Below are positions 14,201 through 26,160 of a stretch of 64,000 nt of DNA, piece by piece. Source of the stretch: Paratinospora sagittata (Eukaryota; Streptophyta; Magnoliopsida; Ranunculales; Menispermaceae). The DNA is taken from the NCBI GenBank assembly GCA_035771175.1, contig CM069595.1:263001-327000 (forward strand), written 5' to 3'. Made by a program: the position numbers and the translations under genes. Positions within the stretch are counted from its first letter, which is position 1; every line of letters starts with the position of its first letter. The notes below the pieces were generated by a model. It searched no databases. It worked only from the letters and a program-made list of their open reading frames with translations, and was not told the DNA's origin.

Positions 14201-17200
14201 GCCTAATTCCAAAGAAATGTGATTCTCGAAGTGTGAAGGATTATAGACCGATAAGTCTTGTCACTAGTTTATATAAAGATCATTTCAAAAACTTTGTCTT
14301 CAAGACTTAAGGTGATCCTTCTTAAAACTGTGGATGAAAGTCAGGCAGCTTTTGTTCAAGGTAGACAAATTCTTGATGCGGTGTTAGTGGCCAACGAGTC
14401 AATTGAAGACTATAGGGTTGGAGCTAAACCAGGGGTGGTATTTAAAGTGGATTTTGCCAAGGCATATGACACGGTTGACTGGGGATTTCTCAGGCATGTT
14501 TTGCAGCAAAAAGGTTTTGGTGAGAAATGGATCAGTTGGATCATGGGTTGTGTGAGCTCAGTTACTTATTCTGTGGTGATTAATGGAAGACCAAGAGGGA
14601 AATTTGCGGCCAAGAGGGGTTTGCGCCAAGGTGACCCGCTACCTCTATTTCTCTTTACTTTGGTGAGTGATGGATTAGGAAGGTTAATGTACCAAGCAAG
14701 ACAATTCTCCATTGTGAAAGGCTTCCAAGTTGGGAGGGATAAAGTTGAAGTTTCCCACTTGCAGTATGCTGACGACACATTATTCTTGTTGCATGGGGAG
14801 GAGACTAATGTTACCAATGCTTTGAAGATTTTACATTGTTTCTGTGAATTCTCAGGTTTGAAAGTGAATATGGCGAAGTGCCAAGTGGCAGGGATTAACA
14901 TGAAGCCGGAGGTGTTATTAAGAATTGCCAATTATGTTTGGTGTTCAGTCGGGGTATGGCTTTTGAAGTACCTGGGCTTACCATTGGGGAGAAATCCACA
15001 ATCCAAAGTATTTTGGGATCCGGTCATCGACACCATTTCAAGTAGATTGGAGGGGTGGAAGCTGGCGTTTCTATCAAAGGGGGGAAGACTTGCTCTGATA
15101 AGATCTGTCTTACAAGCTATCCCATCATACCTTATGTCATTGTTCAAGATCCCAAGTGGAGTGGCTAAATCCATTGAGAGGGAGATTAAGTCTTTCTTTT
15201 GGGGGGGGGAAGGAGGGGTCATGAGTCGCAAAGCTTAGTTAATTGGGAGATAATAAAAAGACCTATAGAGGAAGGGGGTCTTGGTATTGGGAATATTTCT
15301 CTGAAGAATGTGGCTTTATGCGGGAAGTGGTTGTGGAGGTCTATGAATGAAAAAGAGTCACTATGGACAAGAGTGGTGGCTAGTAGATACGGGTCAGTTT
15401 CTCTTGTTGATCAAGGTGGTGGGTGGAATAGAAGTGGAAGATTCACTTACAGAGGTCCGTGGAAGTGCATCATATCTTTAGCACCATCGACTATTGAGCA
15501 TGTTCACCCAGTGGTTGGCAATGGGGAGATCTTTCGTTTTTGGAAAGATAAATGGGTGGGTGACAGTTTGTTGGCAATATCTTCTCCACATTTATATAGA
15601 CTATCTACCAACCACAATCACCCTATCGCGTCTTTTATTAGTCACATTCTTGCCTCTCAAAACCTAACATGGAACTTTCATTTCCCAAGAGCTCTTACCA
15701 CAAGGGAGCAAGATGAAGCAATTAACCTATTAGCTAGATTAGAAAATGTTCACCTGTCAAATTCATTAGATCTCTTAGAGTGGTCCCTTGAAGCCAATAG
15801 AAAATTCTCTTGCAAGTCTTTAACCCATGCACTATACCGCTCCCTCAATCAAAACCCCTCCCCCTTTCCATTGGCGGCATTTATATGGAAATCACCGGTT
15901 CCTTCGAAAGTAAAGGTGTTTGCTTGGCTACTGGCTCATCGGAGGTTAAACACATCAGACTTATTACAAAGGAGAGTGCCTAATATGTGTTTGTCTCCAC
16001 AGTGTTGTATCTTATGTTTTCGGGCGGAAGAGAATCCGGATCATCTTTTCATTTATTGCCCTATGGCGAGGAGGTTGTGGGAGGGTTGGTTTAGTTTCTC
16101 GGGGGGTAAATTCTATCCACCAACAAGCATTGATGACTGCTTATCTATGCCTCATGGCTCTATCATTTCTACTGTGGCGAAAGAGGTGGCCCTTGTTGCT
16201 TCGTTTGCCACTCTTTGGCTCATTTGGTTAGAGAGGAATAGTCGGATTTTCAACAATATATGTAAGGAGCCTACCAAACTTTGGGAGGACATTAGATTTG
16301 TTGCTAGTTCCTGGGTTCATGCAGCGGATATTGTTAAAGGCCCCTCTCTTTCAGACTGGTTGCTTGATTGGGGTAGTTGCCTGTTTCAAGTGTAATGGGT
16401 GGATGACTTGTACTCTCATTGCACAACATTTCGTCGTGTCCTTTGGTTTTCCAGTTTGTTTTCTCTCATTCTAAGGGGAATCTCTACCGTGATGTTTATA
16501 GGGTGCCCTTGGTGGGTTGTATATTCTGCTTTGTTCTTTATTCTAATAAAAGCATGTATTTGTTTCTGCTCAAAAAAAAAAAAAAAAAAGGGTGTTTCAG
16601 CTATTGCAGCATGCAAGTGTAGAACCTGGCTTAAGACAAGTAATCCGGTTGTTGCCATGTTGCACTTGCAAATCTAGAGCATTCACTAGTCATTTAAATA
16701 GTAGTCCAGAAGTGGCTTTTCTAATTGTAGGAAATAACCTACAAAATATATTTCCTTATCCGCATGCCACTTTCTGGTTGAAGCCACTTTGAAGATGAAT
16801 CACCTGGATGGTGGATGGCTGAAAGTACCGAAGTTGTGTTCTTTGCCACATTCGCACATGCACATTTTGTATTAGTGTGTATAAAACCCATTTAATCTCT
16901 CTTTTTTTTTGGTACAATTACCCATTTGATCATCACAATGATGGTTTTGGATTTTGTTTCCCTTCTATCAGCTCCAGGCCAGTTTAGCTCCACCATCAGC
17001 AGATCCACATGGCTATTGGCGTGAATGTAGATTAAGTCATGCACGTTGCTCTCCATCGCAGATCCAATTCCTACAAAGTGATTCATTTTGACTTTTCTTT
17101 TTTATCTTAAATTCAATTTTGAATGTAGTTCTGTTTCTTTGACTGTCATGTGATTTACTGATTTGTCTGCCTTTCCCTTTTCTTCATAAACAGACTTCAG

Positions 17201-17923
17201 GAATCAAATGCTTAGAGCAATTCGAGGCTTCTCAATGTCAAGTAGTAATGGATTATTTATAAACTCGTGTTTTGCTCATTGCCAGACTGAGAGACAAGAT
17301 ACATGGTTTGCAGACAACTCTCCCCTCCTTCGAAACAAGGTATGTGTCCATTCAAAGTAGTTATCAGCTAGTAACATAGTGACGGGAAATAAATTATTTT
17401 GATCTATGATCAAACCTTTTATCGCAGTATACCAAGAAGATGGAAGGAGACTTACTTCATAACGTAAATCCAATAGCTGTTACCTTTGCATTCTTGTCTG
17501 CCCTAAAATTAAATCCATAGCAGAAAGATCTACCATTTGAAGTGGATGAACTACAGTGGCTTCACAATATTCTGATCTCCATTATTTTCAAGCATGTAGG
17601 TAGCACATTGCACAAAGGATGTGCTGGTCGATTTTGTGTTTGTCCAATAAATAACTAGATAAACTCTAGTAGATTGGAAATAATTGTGCAAAGACACAAA
17701 CATACAAACATATAGAAAGCTTGGGAAGCCTAAGGACTAAACTAGTTTTGCCGCCCAACTTGGTTCTCCAATGAAGAAATGAAATCTCACAGTTATGATG
17801 TTATTGTTAATGCAGGGGATTGCACGGTCAGTTGGTGATTGGTATTTTGATCGAACAGGAGTAAAGGAGATTGATTGTCCATACCCCTGTGATAGGACAT
17901 GCCATAATTTGGTTTTCAAGTGA
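5239..17923 (+). CDS. pectin acetylesterase (CE13 family), 12 exons, secreted
   Basis: Removes acetyl groups from pectin in the cell wall. Exons: 5239-5425, 6034-6116, 6769-6898, 7025-7098, 7631-7717, 7798-7922, 8012-8072, 9372-9425, 9612-9689, 16972-17077, 17194-17339 and 17816-17923. All junctions are GT-AG and phases match, giving 1239 nt and 412 aa, a usual length for plant members. Residues 1-25 form a signal peptide (hydrophobic [11 protein letters not shown]). The oxyanion-type motif EGGGWC is at 90-95. The Ser-Asp-His triad is visible: Ser194 in GCSAGG, Asp290 in NAAYDAWQ and His357 in NSCFAHCQ. An alternative ATG is at residue 5. Intron 9 (9690-16971) carries a full-length LINE in the sense direction. 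The reading frame itself is intact, so the gene may still work if that 7.3-kb intron is spliced. Family assignment is firm; the Arabidopsis orthologue is not assigned. Confidence 0.93.
9835..12753 (+). pseudogene. LINE ORF1 (gag-like RNA-binding protein) with two in-frame stops
   Basis: One frame stays open for 973 codons except for TAG stops at 10078-10080 and 10531-10533. The longest intact part is 10534-12753 (739 aa). The N-terminal third has a segment like the DUF4283 region of plant retroelement gag proteins: W-S-T-P followed about ten residues on by W-I-G-V-D-G-I-P and then F-W-R-K-D-F-F. The middle is low-complexity and acidic, and a Lys/Arg cluster ([13 protein letters not shown]) lies near 11995-12050. 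I see no CCHC zinc knuckle. In the LINE life cycle this protein coats the RNA. The ATG at 9835 begins the frame; an ATG at 9831 is in another frame. Confidence 0.75.
12756..16395 (+). pseudogene. LINE ORF2 (endonuclease, reverse transcriptase, zf-RVT), broken
   Basis: The APE-like endonuclease starts at 12756 ([10 protein letters not shown], with the QETK motif about 35 residues on). It continues as GDFN near 13160 and SDHRP near 13413. The reverse transcriptase follows, with [31 protein letters not shown] and QYADDTLF. The C-terminal zf-RVT domain lies at about 15880-16090 and the frame ends at TAA 16393-16395. Damage: a TGA at 13401-13403 and about six frame changes, near 12955, 13065, 13145, 13690, 14270 and 15205. 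Two of these coincide with nine-base G runs at 13143-13151 and 15201-15209. ORF1 and ORF2 are only 2 bases apart. No intact enzyme can be made. Confidence 0.88.
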
Positions 17924-19163
17924 GCAAGGTATTACTGATTAATTTGATCCTGTTTTAGGGCTATCTATATGATCCGTCCGAGTACATTCTATTCTTTTGA
18001 AGATAAGCAATTGCTTTATTTAGAGAAAAGTTGGCAGAATAAAGGCCACATTGGCATTGGTGCAGAATATATAGATAGCAGAGAATTGTTGGTTCTTCAT
18101 TTGCTTATGAGCCTTATATTTAAGAAAGAGAGACAAGTCACTGAGTTTATCAGTATGAAGTAAGTTTGATTTAATGAATTGGGAGAGAGCTTTGAAGGTT
18201 TGGCATTAAGGCCATTTTCCTTTCTTGCGTCTCCCGTCTCCTTCTCCCTTTTTTATTTACTCTTTTGTTCTGGTCTCAGCAAGGTTACTTCTCCATCATC
18301 TCCCAAGGGAATGAATTGTGTAAAAATATTTTGTTTCATTGGCATGCATTGATGTGATAAAAATATTTACATAATATAATTTTTCTGAATGTATATATAA
18401 TATTGAGGTAAGTATAGTAGTTAAGCTAATTACTTTAGAATGATAGTAAGAATAAGCTAAATAAAGACTAGAGAGAAATATGAATACAATAAAAATGTTT
18501 TTTTTTTTTGTTTTCATTCATTTAAAGTAAATCATCTCTATATCATAATGAGTGAGAGCATGTCATTATTAGTATGTATTTTTAGGTCGTTGTGAATTAG
18601 GCAGTAAGAAACAAGGATATATATAATAAGTTAAAAAACATAATTCGACTCATCAAATTAGTAGAACATGATTGACATGTAACTCTACTTTTTAGAATCC
18701 AGTTAAGTTGTGATGCCAAATTTGTTTAAATCTAAATTAATTAATGATAATTAATACCTGTGCTTTTTTTTTCCTTTCTAAATTTAGATCAGACGAAACT
18801 GAGTATGCCTAGGTATCCCAAAAAGAAAACCGGGTATGCCACCGCACAGAAAATAGCTATATAGAAGAACAAAATAACAAAAAAAAACACAGATGGATGA
18901 TCAAAAACCTTGGCAAATGGTACGGACATCTCATCTCATCTCACTCTGCTGTATCGTCGTCTCATCTATCATTTGGGTATTTACAAAGCTGAGAATAACT
19001 ACAAATGGAATCGCCACTCCATTCTCAACCCATCAATTTCTCAAACCAACGCAGGAAACTACCGTTTAAGAAGAATGAAGACGAAATGCCTCAAATCGTT
19101 TTGTAGTAGAACTTATATATATCTGGTGTAAGACTGCAAGGAGGTGAGTTGAATTGAAATGGG
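17924..19163. other. 3' flank of pectin acetylesterase and intergenic DNA
   Basis: The first few hundred bases after the stop at 17921-17923 are the likely 3' UTR, with AATAAA-like A/T stretches but no single clear poly(A) signal. The rest is AT-rich, and short ORFs at 17969-18163 and 18910-19131 match nothing I know. The DUF1685 gene converges on this region from the right, so both transcripts probably end here. Confidence 0.4.
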
Positions 19164-20144
19164 CTAGCGCGTGGCGGAAGCCAGTGCCACTGCCTGTGCC
19201 CATACCTTCAGCCTTGCCTTAACATCTCTTGGATCATCACCTGAATTAAACCAATATATATAGTTAGTATTTTCCATTCATTAGCTTATTACGTACGTAT
19301 ACGGCATATATAGGGGGAGGAGAGAAGGATTTGAATTCAAAAGAGCATACATAGATAGATAACTAAGAAAACTAATTTAAAAAAGACAGATTGATTGATT
19401 TATAATATAGTTACCGGGACTGGAGATTCTCCAGTTGGAGTCTGTGACGGGAGAATTTCCACCGCTGCTAGTGTCAACGGGAGAACAAGACATAGAAATT
19501 CGATCCAATTCGAACCCAAGATCTCTGCATGCTTTCACTTCCTCCAAGTCCATACACAAAGATCTTCTCCCACCTTTGGGCATAGTGATCAACATGCACT
19601 CGCTTTCCCCATCGTACAACCTTGTGTTAGTCTTCTTCCAAGCTGTTGATCTCTCTCTACTAAATACACCTCTCCTCCACCAATTCCTCTTCACAGTCCC
19701 GGCCTTTTCAGCGTCGTTTTCACTGGCATACTCCTTCTCCCCCAAGTTAATTTGACCGAGCAACCCCCCATTTCTCCTCCTCCTCCTCCTCCTCTGCCTA
19801 GGCGATGTTGCCAGAAGAGAGAAGTAACCTGTACTTCTTCTTTCCTTATTACTATTATCCGACTCCGACGGCCCGGAGACCAACCCCTTATCAGAGTGCT
19901 CTCCGTCGGCGTCTCCCTCGGAGCCGTCCATGGACAACCCTGCCATGTAATTTCCCATATGATCAGTACCACGGCCATCATCATCATCGTCTTCATGGTG
20001 ACTATTACTATTATTATGTTGGGTGGTATACATGGACAGCCTCGACAAATTGTGGGAGTAGTAATTGTTGTATGGGTGATGATGATGAGCTTCGTCTTTG
20101 TCTACGTCTACGGCCATGGCCAGGGTGTCATCAGAAGAAGCCAT
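19164..20144 (-). CDS. DUF1685-family protein of unknown function, 2 exons
   Basis: Exon 1 is 20144-19415 and exon 2 is 19240-19164, joined GT-AG in phase 1, giving 268 aa. The open frame in the genome continues past the donor to 19377, but the spliced form restores the family ending. Conserved parts are the core CMDLEEVKACRDLGFELD at 197-214 and the C-terminal DDPRDVKARLKVWAQAVA at 245-262, both typical of DUF1685. The N-terminal half is disordered: His runs, five Asp at 52-56, and eight Arg at 117-124 that could act as a nuclear signal or simply be low complexity. No catalytic motif or membrane segment is visible. The family has no firmly established biochemical role, so none is assigned. 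Confidence 0.83.
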
Positions 20145-21076
20145 GTTGTTTCTATGAATGCTGTTGAGTGAAGAGGAAGGAAGAAACGGGAGGTTTCAAT
20201 TCAATATACGATGCCCCTGAAAGTCGCGGTTATGGTTGCCATGCCTAATTAATAAGATCCTCTCTCCATTATTTCCTACTTACGCTTTTGATGTGGCAGA
20301 TCAACTGTGCGATACCACCAATTTGTTTGTATGAGCCTATTTATATACGCTAACACCATCGGGTTACAAAACCAAATTCCAAAATTGCCCCTTCATTTCC
20401 ATATTACGTTCGTTTTCAGCCTGAGCCCGCTACTATTTTTTTTTTTTAACGAAAAAAGAAAATTATTGTGTTTTAAATGATTTAAAAAAAATGTTCATGA
20501 TGAAATTAAACTGCTAAGTTATAATTAATTCGAGTACATCGCTTGAAAAAGAAAAAAGAAAAAAAAAACACATTAAATAGCACATATATACGACTAAAAC
20601 AAAAAGATCAAAGTGAAAATACAATTTATGTTTTATATTTGATCTCATTATTTATGAAGAAGAAATCAATACATGAGAATATTTCTCATTTGCCATGTTT
20701 TATATTCCAATACTTATATTACCAGCATGAGGGTGTAACGTTGCTAATACAATATAATAGTCAAAACCAAAATCAAGAAGGATGGGGATATGGAGCAAAA
20801 GAACACGGCCGGGGATGACGAGACGAAACGAAAGTGTGTAAAATCAAGAATGGGGTCCGAGCATGGGAATAGAGTTTGAAAATGCAATTGCTGCTTATTA
20901 TGTTATTGCTTGACTGCTATGCACCTAATATAGTCATGGGGTATACGGTAATGTGGTTTGTAGGGGGAGTAGAGGAACATGCCTGCACGAACTCCAAGGT
21001 GAAATTAAAACAAAGTAACAAGTAGTAGCCCTGCTGGGCTTTTGACCTTATTGTTACAAATTTAAAAAAAAAAATT
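20145..21076. promoter_or_regulatory. upstream region of the DUF1685 gene
   Basis: About 0.9 kb of non-coding DNA before the - strand ATG at 20144. A TATA-like stretch on the - strand lies at about 20337-20347 (plus-strand CTATTTATATA), roughly 195 bases upstream of the start codon. Further left it is A/T-rich with no gene. Confidence 0.35.
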
Positions 21077-21383
21077 ATAAATGTTATTAAAATTAAAATA
21101 TTAACTTATTTATCATAACTTGACCTGTTAATATTCGATCAACAGATAAAGTGATCATATGTGAATGATGAAGTTATTAATTGGTCGTCACCTAAAATTT
21201 AAAAAAATAATAAAAATTTAAAGACATTTTTTCATTAGTAACTCTTAATATATTTTTTTAAATCTTCGGTAGCGTCTAATTAATAACTTTAACATGTAAA
21301 TGTGACTACGTCATTTACTGACTGAAAGTTAACTGATTAAACTATAATAAATAAATTAATATTTTAATTTTAATAATATTTAT
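21077..21383. repeat. fold-back (MITE-like) element, about 307 bp
   Basis: The two halves are near-perfect inverted repeats. The first 37 bases (ATAAATGTTATTAAAATTAA...) and the reverse complement of the last 37 differ at about three positions, and similarity continues more weakly for about 150 bases per arm to a centre near 21230. A transcript across it would fold into one long hairpin. No ORF is present. No convincing target-site duplication was found, so class is uncertain. Confidence 0.7.
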
Positions 21384-21681
21384 GAAATATTGCAGGTCGT
21401 TTCTTATGTTAAACAAAATTCATAAATAATTTATTTATTATATTTATAAAATTATAAAATTTCTAGAAATATTGCATAAATATTGCAATATTTATATTTA
21501 ATAATAATATTTATAGCTATGTGTAAGTGTCCACTGATGTATCCCTATGTGTAAGTAAAAAATTATTGAGTTTGTGTACCACTAACACGTTTGTACCACT
21601 ACAGACTGGGCGCCTGTACCACTACCACGTCTACTTTCTAGAAATATTGCAGGTCGTTTTTTATGTTAAACAAAATTCATA
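21384..21681 (+). repeat. 41-bp direct repeat pair next to the fold-back
   Basis: The stretch starting GAAATATTGCAGGTCGTTT at 21384-21424 recurs at 21641-21681 with one mismatch. The first copy begins at the base directly after the fold-back's right end. About 216 bases lie between the copies and include a short repeated CTATGTGTAAGT motif near 21519 and 21544. Confidence 0.75.
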
Positions 21682-23139
21682 TAGCTCTTTTTGTTTAATT
21701 CTGAATTTACCCCATCTTTGATTTGATTTTAATACTTGGACGTTGTTTCGAATTTTTCACAAAACAAACAGCCTGCGTTACATATAATTTCTTGTATTTT
21801 TATTTATTTATTGTCATCCATCCTTAATGCATTAGTGTGAGGACAGAGTAGAGAGTAGAGGCGGTAGCATGGTTTTTTCATAGAGAGAAGGGGGGTGGGG
21901 CCTGGGGGGTGCGTGGTATCAAGCACAGCAATTGATTAAGCAATGAAAAGGAGCCATATGTCGCTTGACCTACGTCATCGCGCCGCGATGCACAACAGAA
22001 GACCCACCCTGTACCACACCACACCAATCAATAATCACTTTATAATTAGAAGCAACACTGGTCCTACCACAACTATTATAATTCAACGACCCACACGTGG
22101 CTACTAGATGACCCAACAACCCTTGCTAGCCACACCACTTGCTGATATCTCGGACTAGAACCAGGTCGTGGGTCCAACGTGGCAACATTTCAAAGTATAT
22201 TTTTAGTTTTTGAAAAAAGTAATATTAATTTAATGGGTAAATAGAGGATTTAGTAAAGCCGTCGCTCACCGACGGGTGATGGTGACGGTGATGGAGATGG
22301 AAAGGTCGGCTAAAACGTGTGGATGTTATGGGTGGCTCAAATTTTCTCATTTTTCTTTTTTTCAACTACAATCTTCTTAGTTTTCTAAACAAGGGACGGA
22401 TGACACGTATGAAACCCTCGCCGTCAAATACACCTCCTAATCACCACATCGATATTTAAAATATTATTTAGAGATTTGATGATCAAACTTGCTGATTCGT
22501 TGACATCGCCAGTTCCATTGCCCTCCTTTTGAAATGGTCGCATCGCTGCTCCAAAGTCCAAATTATTCGGAGGTCAGTTTTGTTTTTTATTTTTTTTATC
22601 CCTAAAAAAAAACCAAATAAAATAAAAAAGAAATCCGATCCATTGACGATGACACCTCCGGTCGGTTTTAATTTATTTTACTTCATGTTTTACTCATTTT
22701 TATGGGTTCTCACTTCTCAGCCTATGAGCCTATGGCCCTGGACTGGGTTGAACCCATCCATAATGTGGTGGTCATATTCGGTGATTTTCATCTGCACAGT
22801 CGCTACGCAATCACCTTAAGTACGGAACTCCCTCAATGGCTTACTCTCTTTCGTTAAGGTTGTGTTTGTTGCGTTGAGATAAGATGGGGATAAAATTATT
22901 TTTAAATTTATTTTTAAATTTAATTATTAATGTTAAAAAATTTATTAAATAAAAATTAAATTTGTAACTATTTAAATTTAATTAAGTTTTAAATTTGAAT
23001 TAAATTTAAAAAAAATGTTATAAATTTTAAATTGAATTAAAAAATGTAACTGTTAAATAATTTAATTAAATTTTAATTTTAAATTAAATTAGAAAAATTG
23101 TTATATGATTTAATTTAATTTAATTCGTAACGTTTGATG
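21682..23139. other. non-coding intergenic DNA with a degenerate AATTTAA-rich patch
   Basis: No gene is supported. 22890-23110 is a low-complexity stretch of AATTTAA-like words, probably a decayed repeat. An ORF at 22529-22819 has no recognisable domain and sits in mixed A/T-rich sequence. Confidence 0.4.
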
Positions 23140-24418
23140 CTATTTAGTGCTCTTAATAAGGACATTAAGAGTATCACCCCCTTCTATTAGTATAAAAATA
23201 GATGCATTCTCTTATTTTCATCACACCAATTCTCAGAGTTCTTTACTACTCTTATAATTATTTTCTTCCTCTCTAGTTTTCTTTTATTGATTTTGAGGTG
23301 TGTTGGTCAGTAGTAACAGTCTTCTACAAAGCTCAGTTTGCCTGAGTAGTGACAAGGTGCTAGTCAGCTGCTCATTTACCGTTGTATTCTGAGAGACAGA
23401 CGTCGATCTACCTCTTGCACTAACGTGATAGGCGAATCTATTTTAAGTACACTGTGTGTTACATATGTCTAGGTTCTATCTTGCTTAACCTTTGCTCTTC
23501 TAAATTTAATTTATTTCTAAACTTATTCCGTTATTGATTATAAGCATATTATTGTTTGAGTTTTATTGTTTATGTTAATATTATATTATTCATTTATTTA
23601 TTTGTTCTTACGTTATTGCTACCAACATAAAACAAAATTTTAATGACAAATAAGTTACTAAATTAATATTAATTATTTTATCGTACAAATAATACTTATG
23701 CATTTATATTATTTTTTGTAGAAATAATATATATTTGTTATGTGCACCTTTTTTTTTGAAAAAAAAATTGTGAATTTTTTTCTTTTTGGAAATAATGTTT
23801 TGATTAGATTTATTATTTCGAAAATATATATATTTTGAATAGTTGTATAGGAAAATATTATTTTGGTAGAAAAATTAATATTTTGCCAAATTCTTTAAAA
23901 AAAATTATTATTTAAAGCTCATTGCGAGGATTTTTTATTGGTTTCACAAATTCTGTTGGATTGACTTGATCAATACTAAATGAGTCGCCCCCTAAGTAAT
24001 GTTAAATAGTGAATAAGAAGCAACTTAGTTGTTCTAGAAGACATGATTTTTAAGAGAGACCTTGCCTAGTGCATGTGACTCCACTACTCAACCTAGAGAC
24101 TCACTAGTTGATTAGATCAAGAATTCAAATTAGAGGCCATTGGAAGCTATCTTCAAAGAGTTGTCTAAGTTATAATATTTTTTACTTTCAAAATTTAATT
24201 TTGTATTTCCAAAAATGACAAGTGACTCTATCGTGAACAGAATAAATATTGTTGTAACCCAAGTGTCAAACCCTTTCGTGGTTCAAGTGTCAACTCTTAT
24301 GACTCTATGGACAACGCATACTGGTAATCATAACGAAAAGCCAAAGAAATTCAATGGATTGAATTTCAAGAGGTGGCAACAAAAGATATTATTTTATCTA
24401 ACTACCTTTAATTGTCAT
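23140..24418 (+). mobile_element. Ty1/copia retrotransposon remnant (LTR end, leader and start of gag)
   Basis: A TATA box (AGTATAAAAATAG at about 23188) followed by a CT-rich leader looks like an LTR promoter. An ATG at 24215 opens a frame ending in KPKKFNGLNFKRWQQKILFYL, the start of a copia gag. After FYLTTFN at about 24413 the match stops, exactly where a different LTR begins. No pol is present. The left edge is approximate, and no intact primer-binding site was identified. Confidence 0.6.
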
Positions 24419-26160
24419 TGTCACGACGCCCCTGACGTAGGCTGACGTCATGACCAGTATATTATACATTGTACATACTCATATACAATATACAATACAT
24501 TGTCAGCCTCAACATAACCTCACAATTTTTCTCAAAATATTTTAAAATTTCGGCGGCACCTCCCCCTAAATTGGGTATCTCACGAATTCTCTGATATACC
24601 ACAAAGCAAATCATATATATGTATATATATTTATCCATTCATTCCACAAATCAAATTCTTACCAGATAAATATATATGATTATCTCATTTCATCATCACA
24701 AACATTGTATAACCCAAAATATCGAATCAAAATCCATGTTTTCTTACAACCCATCTATGTGATAATATCGATTTATAGGATGTGATATATATTCATTTGA
24801 AAATAAAGAAAATATAATTCATTTCCTTTGTATACAAGTACATTAACAAAATAAGAATGTAAATCACGTATCTACTCTCGTGCTTTTCCTTCTAACTCTG
24901 TACTTGAAATATTAAAGAAAATGGAGTGAGCAAACAACAGCTCAGTAAATATATTTCTTGATATAACAATTATATGCATTTAAAAAAATGACATTTAAAA
25001 TCATTTCAAACAATTATTAAACACATGCATCATTCAACGAATATATTATACATGTCAACAACATAAATTTCATGAGTTTTCAAGAAAATAATGCATCCTT
25101 TTCCACGAAATCCACAATCGCTCCCTCCTTCAAGGCAAGAGAGCGGGTCTAACCCTTATATGGCCGTTACAAGGTAGTCACAGCCTCTCATTACCCAATT
25201 CACAGTAATTTTAAGGATCTCCAATCCTTGTTAGGACAGGTCTACTGACAATGAGGTTACGCATAACACTCATCCGGGTCAAATTCCTAACGAAATGACA
25301 TCAACTTACTTTTGCAAGTCTCACATGCTCCAATGCTAAAAAAAAATTATTTATGAATGCAAATTAAAACACAATGCAACAATATATGCATAACATATTT
25401 GCATTCAAACATTTCATATATAAAATGTCATACAAGAACCAAAATCAAGAAAATATACTCACAGTACAGGACTTTTCAACTTAATTACAATCACCGTCGC
25501 TTTCGAGTTCAGCTCCAATTTAAATCCAACTAACTCAACCTGTCACAACCACTCCATAATTCAATTTCATTTATTCATATTTATTTACATATTCAATTTC
25601 TCAACTTACTTCAAATCACTATTAATAAAGATCTACCTGAAAAATATTATACACATTCTGTGAATTGAGATTCCAACTCACTTTAGGACTCATAAACAGT
25701 TGAAGAAACTGTTATCTCGTTTATGTGGTCAATCTAGATATTTCCACAAGAAATAACAGTGAAAATAGATTTCTAATTTATATTTTCACTAGTTCTCAGT
25801 TTTATTTTTTACATGGAACATATATCAATTTTATTAAAAATATAATACATTTCTAAAATTATTCTGTCCACATCGACACGTGTAAAATCCGTCATACTAC
25901 CATTCTACTACCTTTAACAGGTATTTTACTAAGATTTTATACGTTGGCGAAGGTCACGAAAGTAAATTTTTCTCATCAAAATCATATATTTAGTTATTAA
26001 AAATATCAAATCATATTCAAAAATTATAATCTTAGTATCAAAACGTCTGAAATTCAATTCTCTACGATTCTATGATCTTAAACCGGAATTTTATTACATT
26101 CTAATTTTATTTTATTCACTGAAAATAATTACAATACTCATTGAAAATATGAATAATTTT
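24419..26160 (-). mobile_element. probable Ty3/gypsy-type LTR fragment, antisense
   Basis: Begins TGTCACGACGCCCC, which read on the - strand is the usual GGGGCGTCGTGACA type of plant gypsy LTR end. Also typical are a GGCGGCACCTCCCCCTAA block near 24552 and a CAACAGCTCAGTAA block near 24936, seen antisense. It interrupts the copia gag. The right border is not defined: no CA end followed by the expected GTCAT duplication was found, so the element is probably truncated there. Confidence 0.42.

Larger units (their letters stand above)
9765..16590 (+). mobile_element. full-length L1-type LINE inside intron 9 of the pectin acetylesterase gene
   Basis: A 6.8-kb non-LTR retrotransposon lying in the same direction as its host gene. 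A 15-bp target-site duplication flanks it: GGTGCTTCAGCTATT at 9750-9764 and GGTGTTTCAGCTATT at 16591-16605 (one mismatch). The 3' end is an 18-base A run at 16572-16589. It carries a short leader, ORF1 from 9835 to 12753 and ORF2 from 12756 to 16395, then a 175-base 3' UTR. Both ORFs are broken, so it is an inactive fossil. The insertion explains why this intron is far longer than the other ten (about 90-1300 bases). Confidence 0.93.

Noticed and set aside
19752..20171. 139- and 120-codon ORFs on the + strand
   Set aside because: Antisense to the DUF1685 exon; the His- and Asp-coding repeats produce long open frames on the other strand.
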